Assembly: GCA_029204225.1 (NCBI GenBank)
Contig: CM055102.1
Coordinates: 47,526,870-47,590,869 of the forward strand
Length of the DNA stretch: 64,000 nt
Direction: 5' to 3'
Origin: Diphasiastrum complanatum
Lineage: Eukaryota; Streptophyta; Lycopodiopsida; Lycopodiales; Lycopodiaceae
In this document: positions 44,963 to 56,170 of the stretch, piece after piece
Layout: each line of letters opens with the position of its first letter
Position numbering within the stretch: position 1 is the first letter of the stretch
Translations under genes and position numbers: made by a program
The notes under the pieces: generated by a model
Told to the model about the DNA's origin: nothing
The model's input: the letters and a program-made list of their open reading frames with translations, nothing else
Databases searched by the model: none

Positions 44963-44974
44963 TGGTATCAAAGC
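44963..44974 (+). other. Primer-binding site, one mismatch
   Basis: TGGTATCAAAGC differs from the canonical TGGTATCAGAGC by one base. It follows the LTR end and precedes the gag remnant at 45058. Confidence 0.8.
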
Positions 44975-45057
44975 TGTCGGATTAAACCGAAACATGATCA
45001 TTCTATTCAATTACTATCAGTTCAATATGCCTCTCACTGGTAACACTTCATTTTTTC

Positions 45058-45400
45058 ATCATCCAACGAAGTCAGGATCATTGACAAATTCAATGGTTCA
45101 AACATCTACATCTAGAAGTTGAAACTTAGGATGATGCTTATAGGTAGAGATCTTTGGGATGTCATGGATAGGTCTGCTGACCCGAAGCCAGACGACATTG
45201 ATTTAGATTTAGATAGGACATGGAAGATTAAGGATCAGAAGGCCCTAGCATCAATCACACTGAATCTAGTTGATTCCCAAATGTCTCATGTTACCACTTG
45301 CAAAATCCTCTAAGGAAGCATTAGATTTGTTGTCAAATCTCTATGAGACTCAAGATATGACCACTAGGTTACACCTTGGGAAGAAGTTTTTTACTCTCAA
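45058..45400 (+). pseudogene. Ty1/Copia gag N-terminus
   Basis: Reads KFNGSNIYI, KLKLRMMLIGRDLWDVMDRS, TWKIKDQKALASITLNLVDS and QMSHVTTCKIL, the standard Copia gag start, comparable with the gag at 19742 (KMKTILMAKELYDVVTG, WKLKDRKAFTLIILNI). Stops near 45117 and 45311. The sequence changes near 45400 into a proline-rich En/Spm-type ORF, so the Copia element was interrupted or truncated there. Confidence 0.85.
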
Positions 45401-46126
45401 ATTTCCCTCCCTCTGGACCCACTGCCACTGAGTCGTTTCCTTCCGGCTATGCACCGTGGGGTCACGTTTCACCGTGGGATTTTCAGCCCACTCCTCTCCA
45501 CTCCCCCCCTATTTTTATTCTCCAATCCAGACGCCCCCCATTGGCTATTCTCCCCTCGGTACCCCACAACATCAGTATTCTCCCGTCGGTGGGGCATCTT
45601 TCAGACCTGAGGCCACCCGTGTAGACACTCCTATGGCCACGTCTCCCATACCGGAGAGCACCCTCGTAGACACTCCCAGGGCCACGTCACCACCAGTTGC
45701 CATCCCGCTGTTGTATGACATAGATAGGGATGGTCACATCATTGAGAATAACCGTGGTAAGAGGGTCATCATGCGCATGAGAGAGCTCATGTATATTCAC
45801 TTTTCTAGAGACATCTCTCATGACTGGCAGGATGTCAGCGATGACCACAAGAATCGCGTCATTGACCAGCTGCGTAGTGAGTTCCTTGTCCCATCCCAGG
45901 AACTCACATGGGAGCTGTGATGAGCCACTGCAAATCTGAGATCCGAGATGCAGTGAAAGCCGAGAGAGGTAGGCCTTCCTACGTGGAGAAGGAGGATTGG
46001 AAGCATGCGAAGAAAGAGTATCGAGATGATCTAGAACGCTTCAGACAACAGCAAGAGGCAGCCAGAGTCCGACTAGAGACCACGGGGCCTTCTCACTTGG
46101 GCAGTGCCGGTGAGGGATATTTTTGA
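45400..46126 (+). pseudogene. En/Spm-type plant transposase fragment, copy 1
   Basis: Proline-rich lead (45456 on) with TPPIGYSPLGTPQHQYSPVG, then YDIDRDGHIIENNRGKRVI, MRELMYIHFSRDISHDWQ and RVIDQLRSEFLVPSQE. After a frame change and small deletion near 45908 it continues MGAVMSHCKSEIRDAVKAER, EDWKHAKKEYRDDLERF and TTGPSHLGS. It resembles the plant transposase (Ptta/En/Spm) domain family. It aligns in order with copy 2; compared with copy 2 it lacks the FDRIWMGRR segment. No TIRs identified. Confidence 0.6.
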
Positions 46127-46848
46127 GCCCACTTTGTAAGTCTACCCTATACCCATTTGTGATATTTGACTATTGATTAATTCTTTTGTTTTGCTCTTGG
46201 GAGCTGTTCAGGACACGTTGGAATAAAATGCTCTCTTTATATGATCAAAATTTGGAATGTTTGTGGAGCGGTCCGCCGTGGGGCGTTCTCCCACACATGA
46301 CGAGTATATGTTTGCGTATTCCCACGGTACGTAGGTAGTACTCGAGTTATTGGAGAGGCAGGGTATGCGTATAAATTGGGATGCAGCTCCTCAGTTATGA
46401 CATGAAATCCATTTTATGTTTTTTAAACTTGCTAATCTCTCTGACTCCCATGAGGATTAGGATAGGTCTAGCTAGTGTTTTGGATCTATAGCTAGCCTTT
46501 CCATGTTTACAGATGCTTGTGTACATGTTTTTACATCTATCATTTTTATTCGTACATTTGCCAGCCATCTTTCAATGCAGCTAGTTTTTTTTATGTAATC
46601 TTGAACCTTGACTAATCATGTATTTGAAATGTATTTGGCCCTAAAACCATGTAAAAATGTTTAATTTATTAATTATAAAAGTAATTATTGTGGTTAACGT
46701 GCGATTATTGTGGTGTACTGTAATATATTCAACTATGGTTGAATGCATAGATTTACTTTTTTAGACCCTTAACTCATATATTTGAATTTATTTCTTGCAC
46801 TAATTAACTCTACATGGTTGTCCGTTCTGAAAATATATCTTCCAAATC
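46127..46848. other. Spacer between the two En/Spm-type ORFs
   Basis: No gene. AT-rich, with a region around 46260-46400 reading GGTCCGCCGTGGGGCG and TATAAATTGGG that could be a promoter, but nothing firm. Confidence 0.4.
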
Positions 46849-48135
46849 GTGTCCCCAATGTCTCATGACACATCTCCAAGTCACGGATCTGGCCACAGTC
46901 GCGGGTCGTCCCGTTTTTCATCCATGAGTGATGACGAGGTCCTCAATTATATGGATGAGATGTCTCCCTCGTGTGCAAGAAGGATTATGGAGAGACTACG
47001 AGCTCATTGGGATGCACGGAGTTCAGGTAGGTTGTCCACATCATCTCGTTCTAAGGAGATCAAGTCCTCACAACCCTCCGACCAAGATGTTCCCCACTTC
47101 CACGAGGGTCTATCCGGCGGGAGTCCCTCCCACGCGCACTCTAATGCCAGTGCCTCTTCCCGACATTCCAGCAAGAAAAAGAGCTATCGTAGGAGGAGTC
47201 GTCTTAGGGGCGGCTCCTGTTGTGGTGGTGACGCTGATGATGTTGTGCTTCATGCGGTCTCTAGTCTAGCACATCCATCTAGCAGGCCTCATCGTAGGTC
47301 TTTCTTACTTTGAGAAACCCTAACTCAAGAAGCAACGCAGATGGCACATGATACTTTGACTCCTGCATCTGTCACACGTGATTATTCCAGCACACCCACA
47401 CTCTATCCTCACATTTTTTCTTCTTCGGTACCCACGCCCCCTATGGGGTCTCCATGGCACCGTGATCCCTCTTGCCAGGCCACTCCACCCATTTTTTCTC
47501 CCATATAAACCCATGTTGGTTACACTCCCACCCAAACTCCTCCCCAACCTTCTCCTCTTCATACCTCTCCGCACTCTTCTAGTGATCGTCTTCAAACTCC
47601 TCCCCGAATCATTCTTGTTGTAGTCAACTCCCCCACTCCTCTTGACACTCCCTTTGCCACCTCTCCGTCAGTTGACGTATTGCCATCCTATGACATAGAT
47701 GCGGATGACCGTGGTGGTCGCGTCATCACTCACATCAGGCAACTCACGCATGTGGTCTTCAATAGGGACATTTTCAAGGGCTGGCGCAAAAAAAATGATG
47801 AGGAAAAGAATCAGGTCGTTGACCAGTTGTATAGAGAATTTTCAGTCCCCTCCCCTGATTTGGAATTTGACCGAATATGGATGGGACGACGCATGGGAAG
47901 CGTGATGAGCCACTACAAATTAGAGATCCGAGATGCAGTGAGAGCTGGCAAATCTAGGCCATACAACGTGCACAAGGACGATTGGAAGTTTGCAAAGAAA
48001 GAATTTCGAGAAAATTTAGATCGTTTCAAGCAACAAAGAGAGGCAGCTAAGAAGCGAATGGAGACAGCAGGGCCCTCGCACTTGGGCAGTGGTGGCCAAG
48101 GTTCTTGTCGTGCTATACCAACAGGGTTAATATAG
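46849..48135 (+). pseudogene. En/Spm-type plant transposase fragment, copy 2
   Basis: One frame from 46849 to 48135 with only two in-frame stops (47311-47313 and 47506-47508). N-terminus serine-rich (HGSGHSRGSSRFSSMSDDEV, DEMSPSCARRIMERLRAH), a basic RHSSKKKSYRRRSR patch, a proline-rich middle (TPTQTPPQPSPLHTSPHSSS), then YDIDADDRGGRVITHIRQL, DIFKGWRKKNDEEKNQVV, FDRIWMGRRMGSVMSHYKLE and TAGPSHLGSGGQ. Diverged from copy 1 by many substitutions, so an old duplication or two insertions. A former transposase-associated gene. Confidence 0.65.
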
Positions 48136-50080
48136 ATTTTGTAGTGAAAAGTATCGTTCCCACAGAGGACAGCGTTAGAAAGTTATGTTTTTGGTGTAAT
48201 TATGGCAGGTGGTTTCGAATGTTATTCTGGTTGTCGACAGACATTAGAAAGTAACCAGTATTACTTATATTCGAAATGGATAATGTTAATGAATTCAGAA
48301 CAACAATCTGGCCTCTATCGAATTGAAGAAAGCGCATTCTACAAATGAAATGTTATCAGAGTAGTACAGCAGACTACACTCTGGCTGACTAAGGTGTCAA
48401 CAGAGAATCGGGAATTGTTCGATGTATTCGCGACTACGCAGACAATTAATTAATCGAGTTCGCGAACTATTCGTTCCTAGACAATAGTCCTCAACAACTA
48501 AAGCCCAACTTAATGGTTAAAGAGCACGAATGGTTTTAGAGCACGTTAGAAACTTATGTCAATGTCAGTTAGGAAAACAAATCAGAGACTCAATTCTTCA
48601 GACAGGGACTGTCATCTCATTTGTATACATACAACTTAATTCAACGATCGTGCTAGACTGCACAAAGATAGTCATTATTCGAGTGTCGAAAAGAAAGTAT
48701 TCGCGACAGACGAATAAGATGATTTTAAGATAGTTCTTTAGAGCATGCTTTACAGAAACACAACAAATGACTGTAATGCACTAGAGCGTCTGTCTGATCA
48801 GAGAGTAATTCATGAAATGCGTTAGAGATTGTTAGCAGACTCAAGATTACTCACACTCAGCAGTGTGGAGAACAGAGATAAGGGAGAATAACTCACATAA
48901 CTATATTCACTTCTTCAATCTCTTACATAAGCATAAAGTCTTCTCTCTCGATGATCAAGACTAAAGTGTGAGATCAATATATGTTCTACGGGGGGAACAA
49001 ATACACCTCTTAAACAATAGGTGTGTCGCTCCCACGAAAGGGTCTAGTTAAGAATTAAACTGAAAATACGTTCAACTATACCATAAGAGGTATACTTAAC
49101 TATGAGCTAAAGTTACTCTAGTTTAACATGTCTTTTCATAACTAGTCGTTTCGTATGGACGACCTAGTTAAGGGTTATCCAAGGCAATGTCTTTTCCTAT
49201 TAAAGGTATAGCCCTTAATTTATAAGGCAAATACCTAAGAGATATATTCTCGAAAAATGACTTAGGCCTCTTCATGATTTATACTTAACCAGCTCATATC
49301 TTCATTTTCGAATATATCATGCCATATTTATGTTGATATTCAACTTTTGACATTTGCGTGGCATCACATATCCCCTTCCTCAAATGTGAAACGTCCTCGT
49401 GAACATATCATCTTTATTTCGAGGATTATTCGAGAAACATTCTTGTTCGTCAGATTTTCGTTGAGGCGAAAAAAAATATTTCTTCATATGATTCGTCCTT
49501 TAGATATTTCTTCAGAGAATATGTGTCTTGTTGTTGCATTGAGTAGGTTGATTTTAAGTTGAAATTGTTTGATGAAAATTGGTATCAAACTGCAAAACAT
49601 CTTCAAACTGCAAAGATCTAGCTTCAGTATCACAGATAGACATCAGCATGACAAAGACATTAATAATATTTATGAATTATTCAATTCTTCATATAGTTTC
49701 TGAGCTAGTTCCAAGTTCTATTGAGTTTCGATCAATGTTGATCAGCAACCCTGCATCGTCGAATGAGCCTAAATCCACAACAGCTTTGGGTTTGTATACT
49801 TGAAACTGCGACTTTCGCTTCCAAAAATGTCGCTTATTGTCTTCGTTCTGCAAAAATTGAAGTTCTTTGATGCGAATATATTTGAGAGCATACATAGCTG
49901 AAGAGCCTATGTATAACTCTACTGACCTGAAAGGTAGGACTTTAAAGTTACCCTGGATTATGCCCCAACAGAGACATCCTTTCTGCTCTATAGAAAGCTG
50001 GGCCCATAACCAGATAAAGTCTTCCTTCTCCCATGGTCGCTACCAATCGTCGAAGGCGATGCCTACTGCCCCTAGTAGCA
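48136..50080. other. Gene-free DNA, possibly an LTR and leader
   Basis: No gene recognised. Contains TCGCGA-bearing words (ATTCGCGACTACG, GTTCGCGAACTATTCG, TATTCGCGACAGACG) between 48425 and 48720, similar to those in the LTR at 19.9-20.6 kb. Around 49020-49220 an ACTAGTCGTTTCG / CCTAGTTAAGGGTTA region is repeated loosely. ORFs 49579-49803 and 49867-50088 have no recognisable motif. Confidence 0.4.
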
Positions 50081-51132
50081 TCATATAATCCATACGCCAT
50101 TGTAATTCAATGTTAAAAGCAGGTGGACACCATTTCCAGAAGCGTTCAGCAAATGCACGGAATCTGTCAGCACATACCTTCGACTGATTCCACCGCATTC
50201 GTTTTGGCTGTGTAGATGCAGTTGCCAAGTCCTGAGTTCAGCCACTAGGTTTTTGGCTTTCTCAGTCATAGTGCGAAACCACTGGGGATGGTCGTCTAGT
50301 TGTTCTTCATCTGCCACAGATGCCCCAATGTCGCCTTCAGCAGTTGTTTGTCTTTTGTCTGATGTATCAGACTGAGTTACGTCATCGTCAGAGGCGGAGG
50401 CACTCGGCTGCTTCTGAGATGTGGAAGCAAATGCGGGCTGTGAAGAATTACCAGCAGTAGCAGTAGCTCCATTAGTCTCCATCGCCACAGCTGGAATTGG
50501 TTCCGATTGGGATGGTGCAACGTGGTAGCTGCTACTTCGACGGCTGGTGCAATTTCAGTAACGAGGCTGGAAAGATCAATTGGCTTGGGGGCCAACATCC
50601 TTCCCGTCAGCAATGTTTTCTCTTGCTCGTTCAAAATGTCAAAATGGGCGCATAGCCGAGATACATGTGCTCCAACTCCAGAAAATTTTTGGTGCTTGAT
50701 CCAGCGCAAAAATGCTTTATATGTAATAGTGCCGAAACAAACCGGATTACCCGCAAGTGCGTCTAAGATGTAACCAAAATTTTGCATTGAAATTGTCGCA
50801 TTCGCATCCGTCAATAAGAGTACTTGGTTCGCATATTTACAAAACATCTTAAATGTGGTATCACGAATCATAGAGATCTTGTACCCCTTCGTGGGTATGA
50901 AGCAATTGTTAAGGAAGTGGGCAGCTTCATCCACCGAATCCTTATTTGTTGAGATCATCTTCCCATCCATCGGTAATCCAAGGACTGTGCAGAACAAGTC
51001 TTCAGAGATAGTGAAGAATTTGCCTCGCACATGGACTTTGAAATCCACCTCCGAAATGGAATGAATGGAGTTGACAAACTCCGTACTGACTTCGGAGAGG
51101 ATGATGGAGAGGTCCACTTTTAAATTACGCAA
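50081..51132 (-). pseudogene. Plant-transposon-domain protein (transposon-derived ORF)
   Basis: Long minus-strand ORF (51132 to 50377). Contains EVDFKVHVRGKFFTISEDLF and CTVLGLPMDGKM, then KMFCKYANQVLLLTDANATI and VCFGTITYKAFLRWIKHQKF. The VRGK..F....(F/I)...LGLP arrangement resembles the putative plant transposon protein domain common in plant retroelement ORFs. A Ser/Thr/Gln-rich tail follows in another frame (50488-50081: SSQPASTSQKQPSASA-like, SDTSDKRQTTAEGDIGASV). The N-terminus extends in a third frame to about 51290 (SFREKFEQSLLDQVQAL). Two frame changes indicate decay. Upstream CACGTG boxes at 51563 and 51583 could belong to its promoter. Confidence 0.5.
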
Positions 51133-51599
51133 CCTACATCAATCCAAAAAGGACTGGATGGATGCCAGGCAGATTTCTGCGCGTGCTTTCCAGATGATGT
51201 TAGAGCTTGAACTTGATCCAGAAGTGATTGTTCGAATTTTTCACGAAAGCTCGTAGGTCGCAATAGGTCGCAAATGAATGCTTTGATCACAAAGAGAATG
51301 TGCGTAGGAAAGCATAAAATCGCAGAAAGAAAGTGTAAGGAAGAAAAATGGAAAATAACTCTGATATGCAGTAGCGGTGTGGAAGGGATGATGATGTGGC
51401 ATGGTGACTTGACATCTGTCACTTCCATTTATGGAGTACGTGCATGGGTCAGTGTTTGAAACTATGATTTTACAGATCGATCTTTAATGACGGAAGACCG
51501 TTTTTGAAAAGAAAACAAATAAATTAAGGAGAACAATATCTGTTTTGATATGTGAGCGTACACACGTGTGAATAATGATGATCACGTGGCCATCATCTT

Positions 51600-51960
51600 T
51601 AATAGAGGGATGTAAAAAAAATAGGTATATAGATTCTCGAAAGATTCTCGAAAAGGTAGGATGAGAGATTCTTGAAGGATACTAGAAAGTTTCTAGAATG
51701 TTTCGCGAAACATTCTTGAGAGATTCTAGAAAATGATACAGAACTTCATTAAAAATTCTCAAAAATGTTAAGTGTCATCCTAGAAAATTTCTTGAAAAAC
51801 TGGAGAAAAAAAAATGCTAGAAAAATTCTCGAAAGAAAAAAAAAATGACAAGTTTCACTTCACAGTTGAGTGTCGTGAAAGTCTCACGAAAAGTTCTCAA
51901 AAATACTTTGCAAATTAACTTAAAAGATTTGAGAGAAGACAAGAAAAATTCTCGAAGTAA
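51600..51960. repeat. Cluster of GAA/TTC motifs with a 22 bp perfect palindrome
   Basis: Many alternating ATTCTCGAAA, ATTCTTGA, TTCTAGAA and AAATTCTC words. AGAATGTTTCGCGAAACATTCT at 51695-51716 is a 22 bp perfect inverted repeat around TCGCGA, and TTCTAGAA sites lie on both sides. The nGAAnnTTCn pattern resembles heat-shock element arrays. No gene overlaps it. Confidence 0.7.
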
Positions 51961-52046
51961 TGATCGATGTTATTGTAGATGATGTTTTGCAACTTCTTGC
52001 AGGTTGGCCAGCTTTAAAACATGTAAGTGTGTTTTTGCTCAGGGAG

Positions 52047-52975
52047 TTGTAAGGCCAAATCATGAAGAGCCCTTACCCCCGGACCCTGCCATTGGGGGGC
52101 GTTGCCCCCCAAACTCCCCACCGGGAGGCTATCGCCCCCCAGAGTCCATGAATTCGCCCCAAAACTCTTCACACATGTGAAAGTACGGCCTACTGCCACC
52201 TCTGTACTGTACCTACAACTCCAAACTCATTCAATCATCACAAAAAATCATATGCCAATAGCATTCATCAATCAAATCATAGACTCAAACTAGTCAAGAA
52301 GGAAAATCTTGATTTTGCTCATAATTGGATGGAAATCCCATCACATGTTTATACATGTTGTAGGCTGATATTCCAAGGAATATTCTAGCCATCCTGCGGA
52401 ACATCTTTAAAAATACAAGAATGATAGAATTTAAACGCAGAACTTGCCCATCAAGTTTAGGCTTTTACTTTATCCATAATGGCTTAAGTTATTCAGTTCT
52501 AAGTTTAAATTGTCATGGGCACTGCACATACATATGTGATTTAAAAGGCCTATTGGGGGTTTGTCCAAGTATATATAGGAGTGGAAGAGTCCATTTTCAA
52601 GAAGAACATCATTTGCAATACATGCCTATCTTTTCTCTGAGTGTTCTCTCTTGTGTGGTTTCATTGACTGTGTTACTTCACATTATATTGTATATTATTC
52701 ATCTGGCAACATGTTAAGCTAATCTAGGCCCTCCATTCTCTAGTAGGGTAAGCCTTAGAGGAGATTTTAGGTTAAGCCGTCATTTGAGTCAGTTCCTAAG
52801 TAGAGAAACGAGAGAAGAGCGGATCTTCCCCTCAGAATACTCATCCTATGCTTGTATTGTTTTCTTAGTGTCCATATCTAAGCTAGCTGGGAAAGCCTTA
52901 CTAAGGGTTAGTTGGGAGAAGCCATAACTCGATCTAGTTGGAGCCATAGCCGGTGTGAATGCTAAAGAGCTAACA
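52047..52975 (+). repeat. 5-prime LTR of a Gypsy element
   Basis: Ends GAGCTAACA at 52975, immediately before a Gypsy-type primer-binding site. A TATATATAGG box (near 52570) sits centrally, as for an LTR promoter. The start TGTAAGGCCAAATC (52047) is the best TG candidate, giving about 930 bp. Contains a GC-rich inverted-repeat cluster at 52075-52145. Confidence 0.55.
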
Positions 52976-52990
52976 TCGGCGCCGTTGCCG
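52976..52990 (+). other. Gypsy-type primer-binding site
   Basis: TCGGCGCCGTTGCCG matches the GGCGCCGTTGCCG core that follows 5-prime LTRs in many plant Gypsy elements. Its position right after the LTR-like end TAACA supports the LTR call. Confidence 0.75.
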
Positions 52991-54565
52991 CTCTTTTTTT
53001 TCAATTTCTCTACGTTTCTAGCTACGTCTTTTGCTTTGTCTACGTTTCTAGCTATACACCCTTTGTTTTTTTAAGCTCTTTCTTACTTGCTATTTTTTGC
53101 TTGTTGCTTGCTAGGTTTTTTGCTTCTTTTGGCATCTTGCTAGGTTTTTAGAGTTTAAATATTGTCCTTTCCACTCTTGTTCTTCCCACTCTTTTCCACG
53201 CCCTAAAAGATATTCTAAGCCCATCTAGTTGATTTGGGAGCAGGCCATTTCTTGAATGTTTGCACCCAGCCGTGTTCTAACACCATTTGTTGATGTGCCC
53301 CTAGCCACGGTTTTAGCCACTGTCATCAGTTTTGTCTCTTTCCAGACCCTAGAGCTGCGTTTCAGCAGGGGAGCACCAATAGCCATCACCAAAAAAACCT
53401 TCGTTTTCAGCAGGGGAGCACCAACGGCCATCAGCAGAGGGAGAGCTTTCATCGGCCTTCTTTCTGATCTTTTTTTTGCTTGATGTTTGTTGCAGTCGGA
53501 TTAACCAAGTTTTTGTTCAGCTAAGTAGCAACAGCGTTCCTAGCTTGATCAGAGCATCAGCCGCTGCTTTTCATCAGCATCAGAATTCATTTGTCCAGCT
53601 AATCTAACAGGAGTTCTATCTCTATACTCCAGCTACTTGTTTGTAGCATTTGATTGATTTGGGAGGAGGAGCAGCTGATTTCTAAGGCCATCGCTTTTGT
53701 AGCTCATCCTTTCCCTGAATATCCTTGTTTTGCAACAACATCCTTTCCCTGAATATCTTTCTTTTGCTCAGATTCTTTTTTTAGGTGTTCAAGGTCCGTT
53801 AGAGCTCTTTCTCAGCCATTTTTTTCAGCTGCCATCAGCCATTTGGCAAAGAGATGTGTCTCCACGTTTTTCAAAGGTTGTGGGAGCAGCCATGATCTGC
53901 TTCTGATTTGATCTTCCACAATCTTCAAGGTTATGCACAAAGACCTCAGTACATCAAGTGCTGCCACTCGCACAGGTCACTTTCTTGCTATCCACGGGCC
54001 TTCTTGCAAAGCACATCCAGCACTAGACTTTCACGCCCTTCTTCCCATGGATTTCGTTCTTGAACTACGGTTTCAAGCTGCCATCAGCCGTTTTTTGCTA
54101 TTGTTCTATTGTTTGCTAACATTTGTTTGTTTCTTACTTGTTTTTAGTGTAAATCTTGCTCAAATTTTGCTCATCTCTAGTGTTAAGTTGTTTTCTTGTC
54201 TTCCTACTTGTTTGCAACTTCACCAAAGTAAGAGAGGGAATAGAAATCTCAGAATCTATAGTGTCTGCCACACTGATATAGAGAGTTCAAATCCATTCCT
54301 GAGTTTTTGGCACAAACTATGATGTAAACTTTGCTAATATGCGGCCAGACTATAGTGTGCTACCAGAGAAGGAGCATCGCCACTCAAGCAACACACGCCC
54401 ACATATCACGAGCAGTAGTCTTCCATTTTCCTCTCATATAGAGAGGCAAGGTGTAAGCAGCTCTATAACGAGCAGAATAGAGCAACCAATATAGGAGGAT
54501 GTGGAGTCTACCCTGATAGCCAAGCAGCAGCCAGTAGAGGGTTGAGTAAGAGCTGTCAAAGCACG

Positions 54566-54599
54566 CTCTCCTCTCCTCTCCTCTCCTCTCCTCTCCTCT
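54566..54599. repeat. CTCCT microsatellite
   Basis: CTCTC/CTCCT pentamer repeated about seven times without interruption. Confidence 0.95.
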
Positions 54600-55569
54600 A
54601 TAGGGGGCTTGTGTTTTTGAAGGAAAGCCGTTTTTCCAGGGATCCACGGGCTCTTGGAGCGCACATCATCGAGCAGCATTTTGAGCAGGCATAAAGCCGC
54701 ATTCTAAAGGAGAGGAGAGGGTTTATGTGCACGTTTTTGCAGGGATTCAAGGCAGGCTTTCATGCATCTGTACCATGTTTTTCAGGAATGAGCACGGCGG
54801 AGGTTTCAGCTGGTGTGTTTTGCCTATAGCCCACACGTTTTCTTCAGTCCTAGCACGTTTTCAGCAGGGGGGCGCATCCAAACTATCAAATACTCAGCTC
54901 ATTTTCAATCACATTCTGCCTGCATCGGCCATTTTCAGCAACAACCGTTTTCAACCTTGCTCGTTCTCAGCCGTTTCCAACTCATTTTCACCTCTTTTTT
55001 AGTTCGTTTTAAGGTGTTTCTAGCTCGTTTTGCTTGAAGCCTTCTTGTTGTTCTATCTGTGAAATATATGCTTTTCAATCTAATGTTATTGTGTATAGCA
55101 ATCTGCATAAGCTCACATCAGTCATGTGATTGATGGATGAGCATTCCTCCTGGTTTTTAAAATCATTGCTACACTCTGAGTTCGTTAACTTTCTTTTCTG
55201 GATCTGATATTATCTCCATCTGTGTAGTTGTTTTAAGCATGAGAATTCGCTTCAAACCACCTGAAGTCTACTACCCTTCCATGACTGCGGGCCTCTCTAT
55301 GAGAATCCACCCATCTAGGATATCTTAGAGCGATGGCGGCCTGAACGAGACTTTAGAGATTTTGCACAAAGTTTTTCGGCTATTTTTTCCGACTTCAGCA
55401 GCTTTTCAAGATTTTCCTGCTGTTTTCCAGATTTTAGCGATGTTTGCCATCTGTAATTCAATTGTTTCTAGCCATTTTTTAAGTCATTTTCAGTGGGTTT
55501 CCGGCTGATTTTCAGTACACGTTTTTCATTAGTGTTCATAGCCATTTACAGTTCTTTTGTCACCTTCCG

Positions 55570-56170
55570 AGTCATGTGCGAGGGCGTCTTGTGCGAGTCA
55601 TCTTGTGGGCGAGTCATTTTCATAGTGTGCGAGTAAGTTTCTGCTTTTCATAGTGTGCGAGTAAGTTCCCGCGTACGTGTCATTTTTTGCCTCGAGTCGT
55701 GTGAGTACTTCTTGTGTGAGTCATTCCCACAGGTTCTAGCTCCACGGGTACAGGTTTGTGCGAGTCATATTCCGGTCTGAGCCATTTTGAGATGTTTTGC
55801 ACTTCTTTTGACCGGTGTGAGTCATTATGAGATGTTTTTCACCTCCTTCTGACCTGTACGAGTCATTTTAGCCTGTGCGAGTAACGAGCTTCTTGTGCGA
55901 GTCATCTTGTGGACGAGTCATTTTCATAGTGTGCAAGTAAGTTCTCGTGCGAGTCATTCCCAAGGGTTCTAGCTCCACGGGTACAGGTTTGTGCGAGTCA
56001 TATTCTGGTATGAGTCATCTTCCAAGTCTGGACGGGTCATTTTGAATTATTCCCCTATGCGAGTCATTTCTAGTTCATTCGGGAATCCTTCAACCATGTG
56101 CGAGTCATTTCCAGGTCTGTGCGAGTCATCTTCCAACTCTGTGCGAGTCATCTTTTCAACCCTGTGCAAG
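55570..56170 (+). repeat. GCGAGTCAT array with a higher-order duplication
   Basis: About ten exact copies of GCGAGTCAT plus many variants (GTGAGTCAT, GACGAGTCAT, GCGAGTAAG) are spread over 600 bp. A larger segment containing AGCTCCACGGGTACAGG is duplicated about 235-290 bp apart (55595-55780 and 55888-56010). Related GCGAGT words continue to about 56400. Confidence 0.9.

Noticed and set aside
46928-47269. Alternative-frame ORF inside En/Spm copy 2
   Set aside because: The frame of 46849-48135 aligns with copy 1 and carries the family motifs; this one is a shadow.
47320-47595. Arg-rich minus-strand ORF
   Set aside because: Antisense to the proline-rich part of En/Spm copy 2; the Arg richness is the complement of CC-rich codons.
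53933-55037. Several ORFs of 70-130 codons in the Gypsy leader
   Set aside because: Composition follows repeated TTTTCAGC/CCATCAGCC words, frames overlap, and no domain motif is visible.
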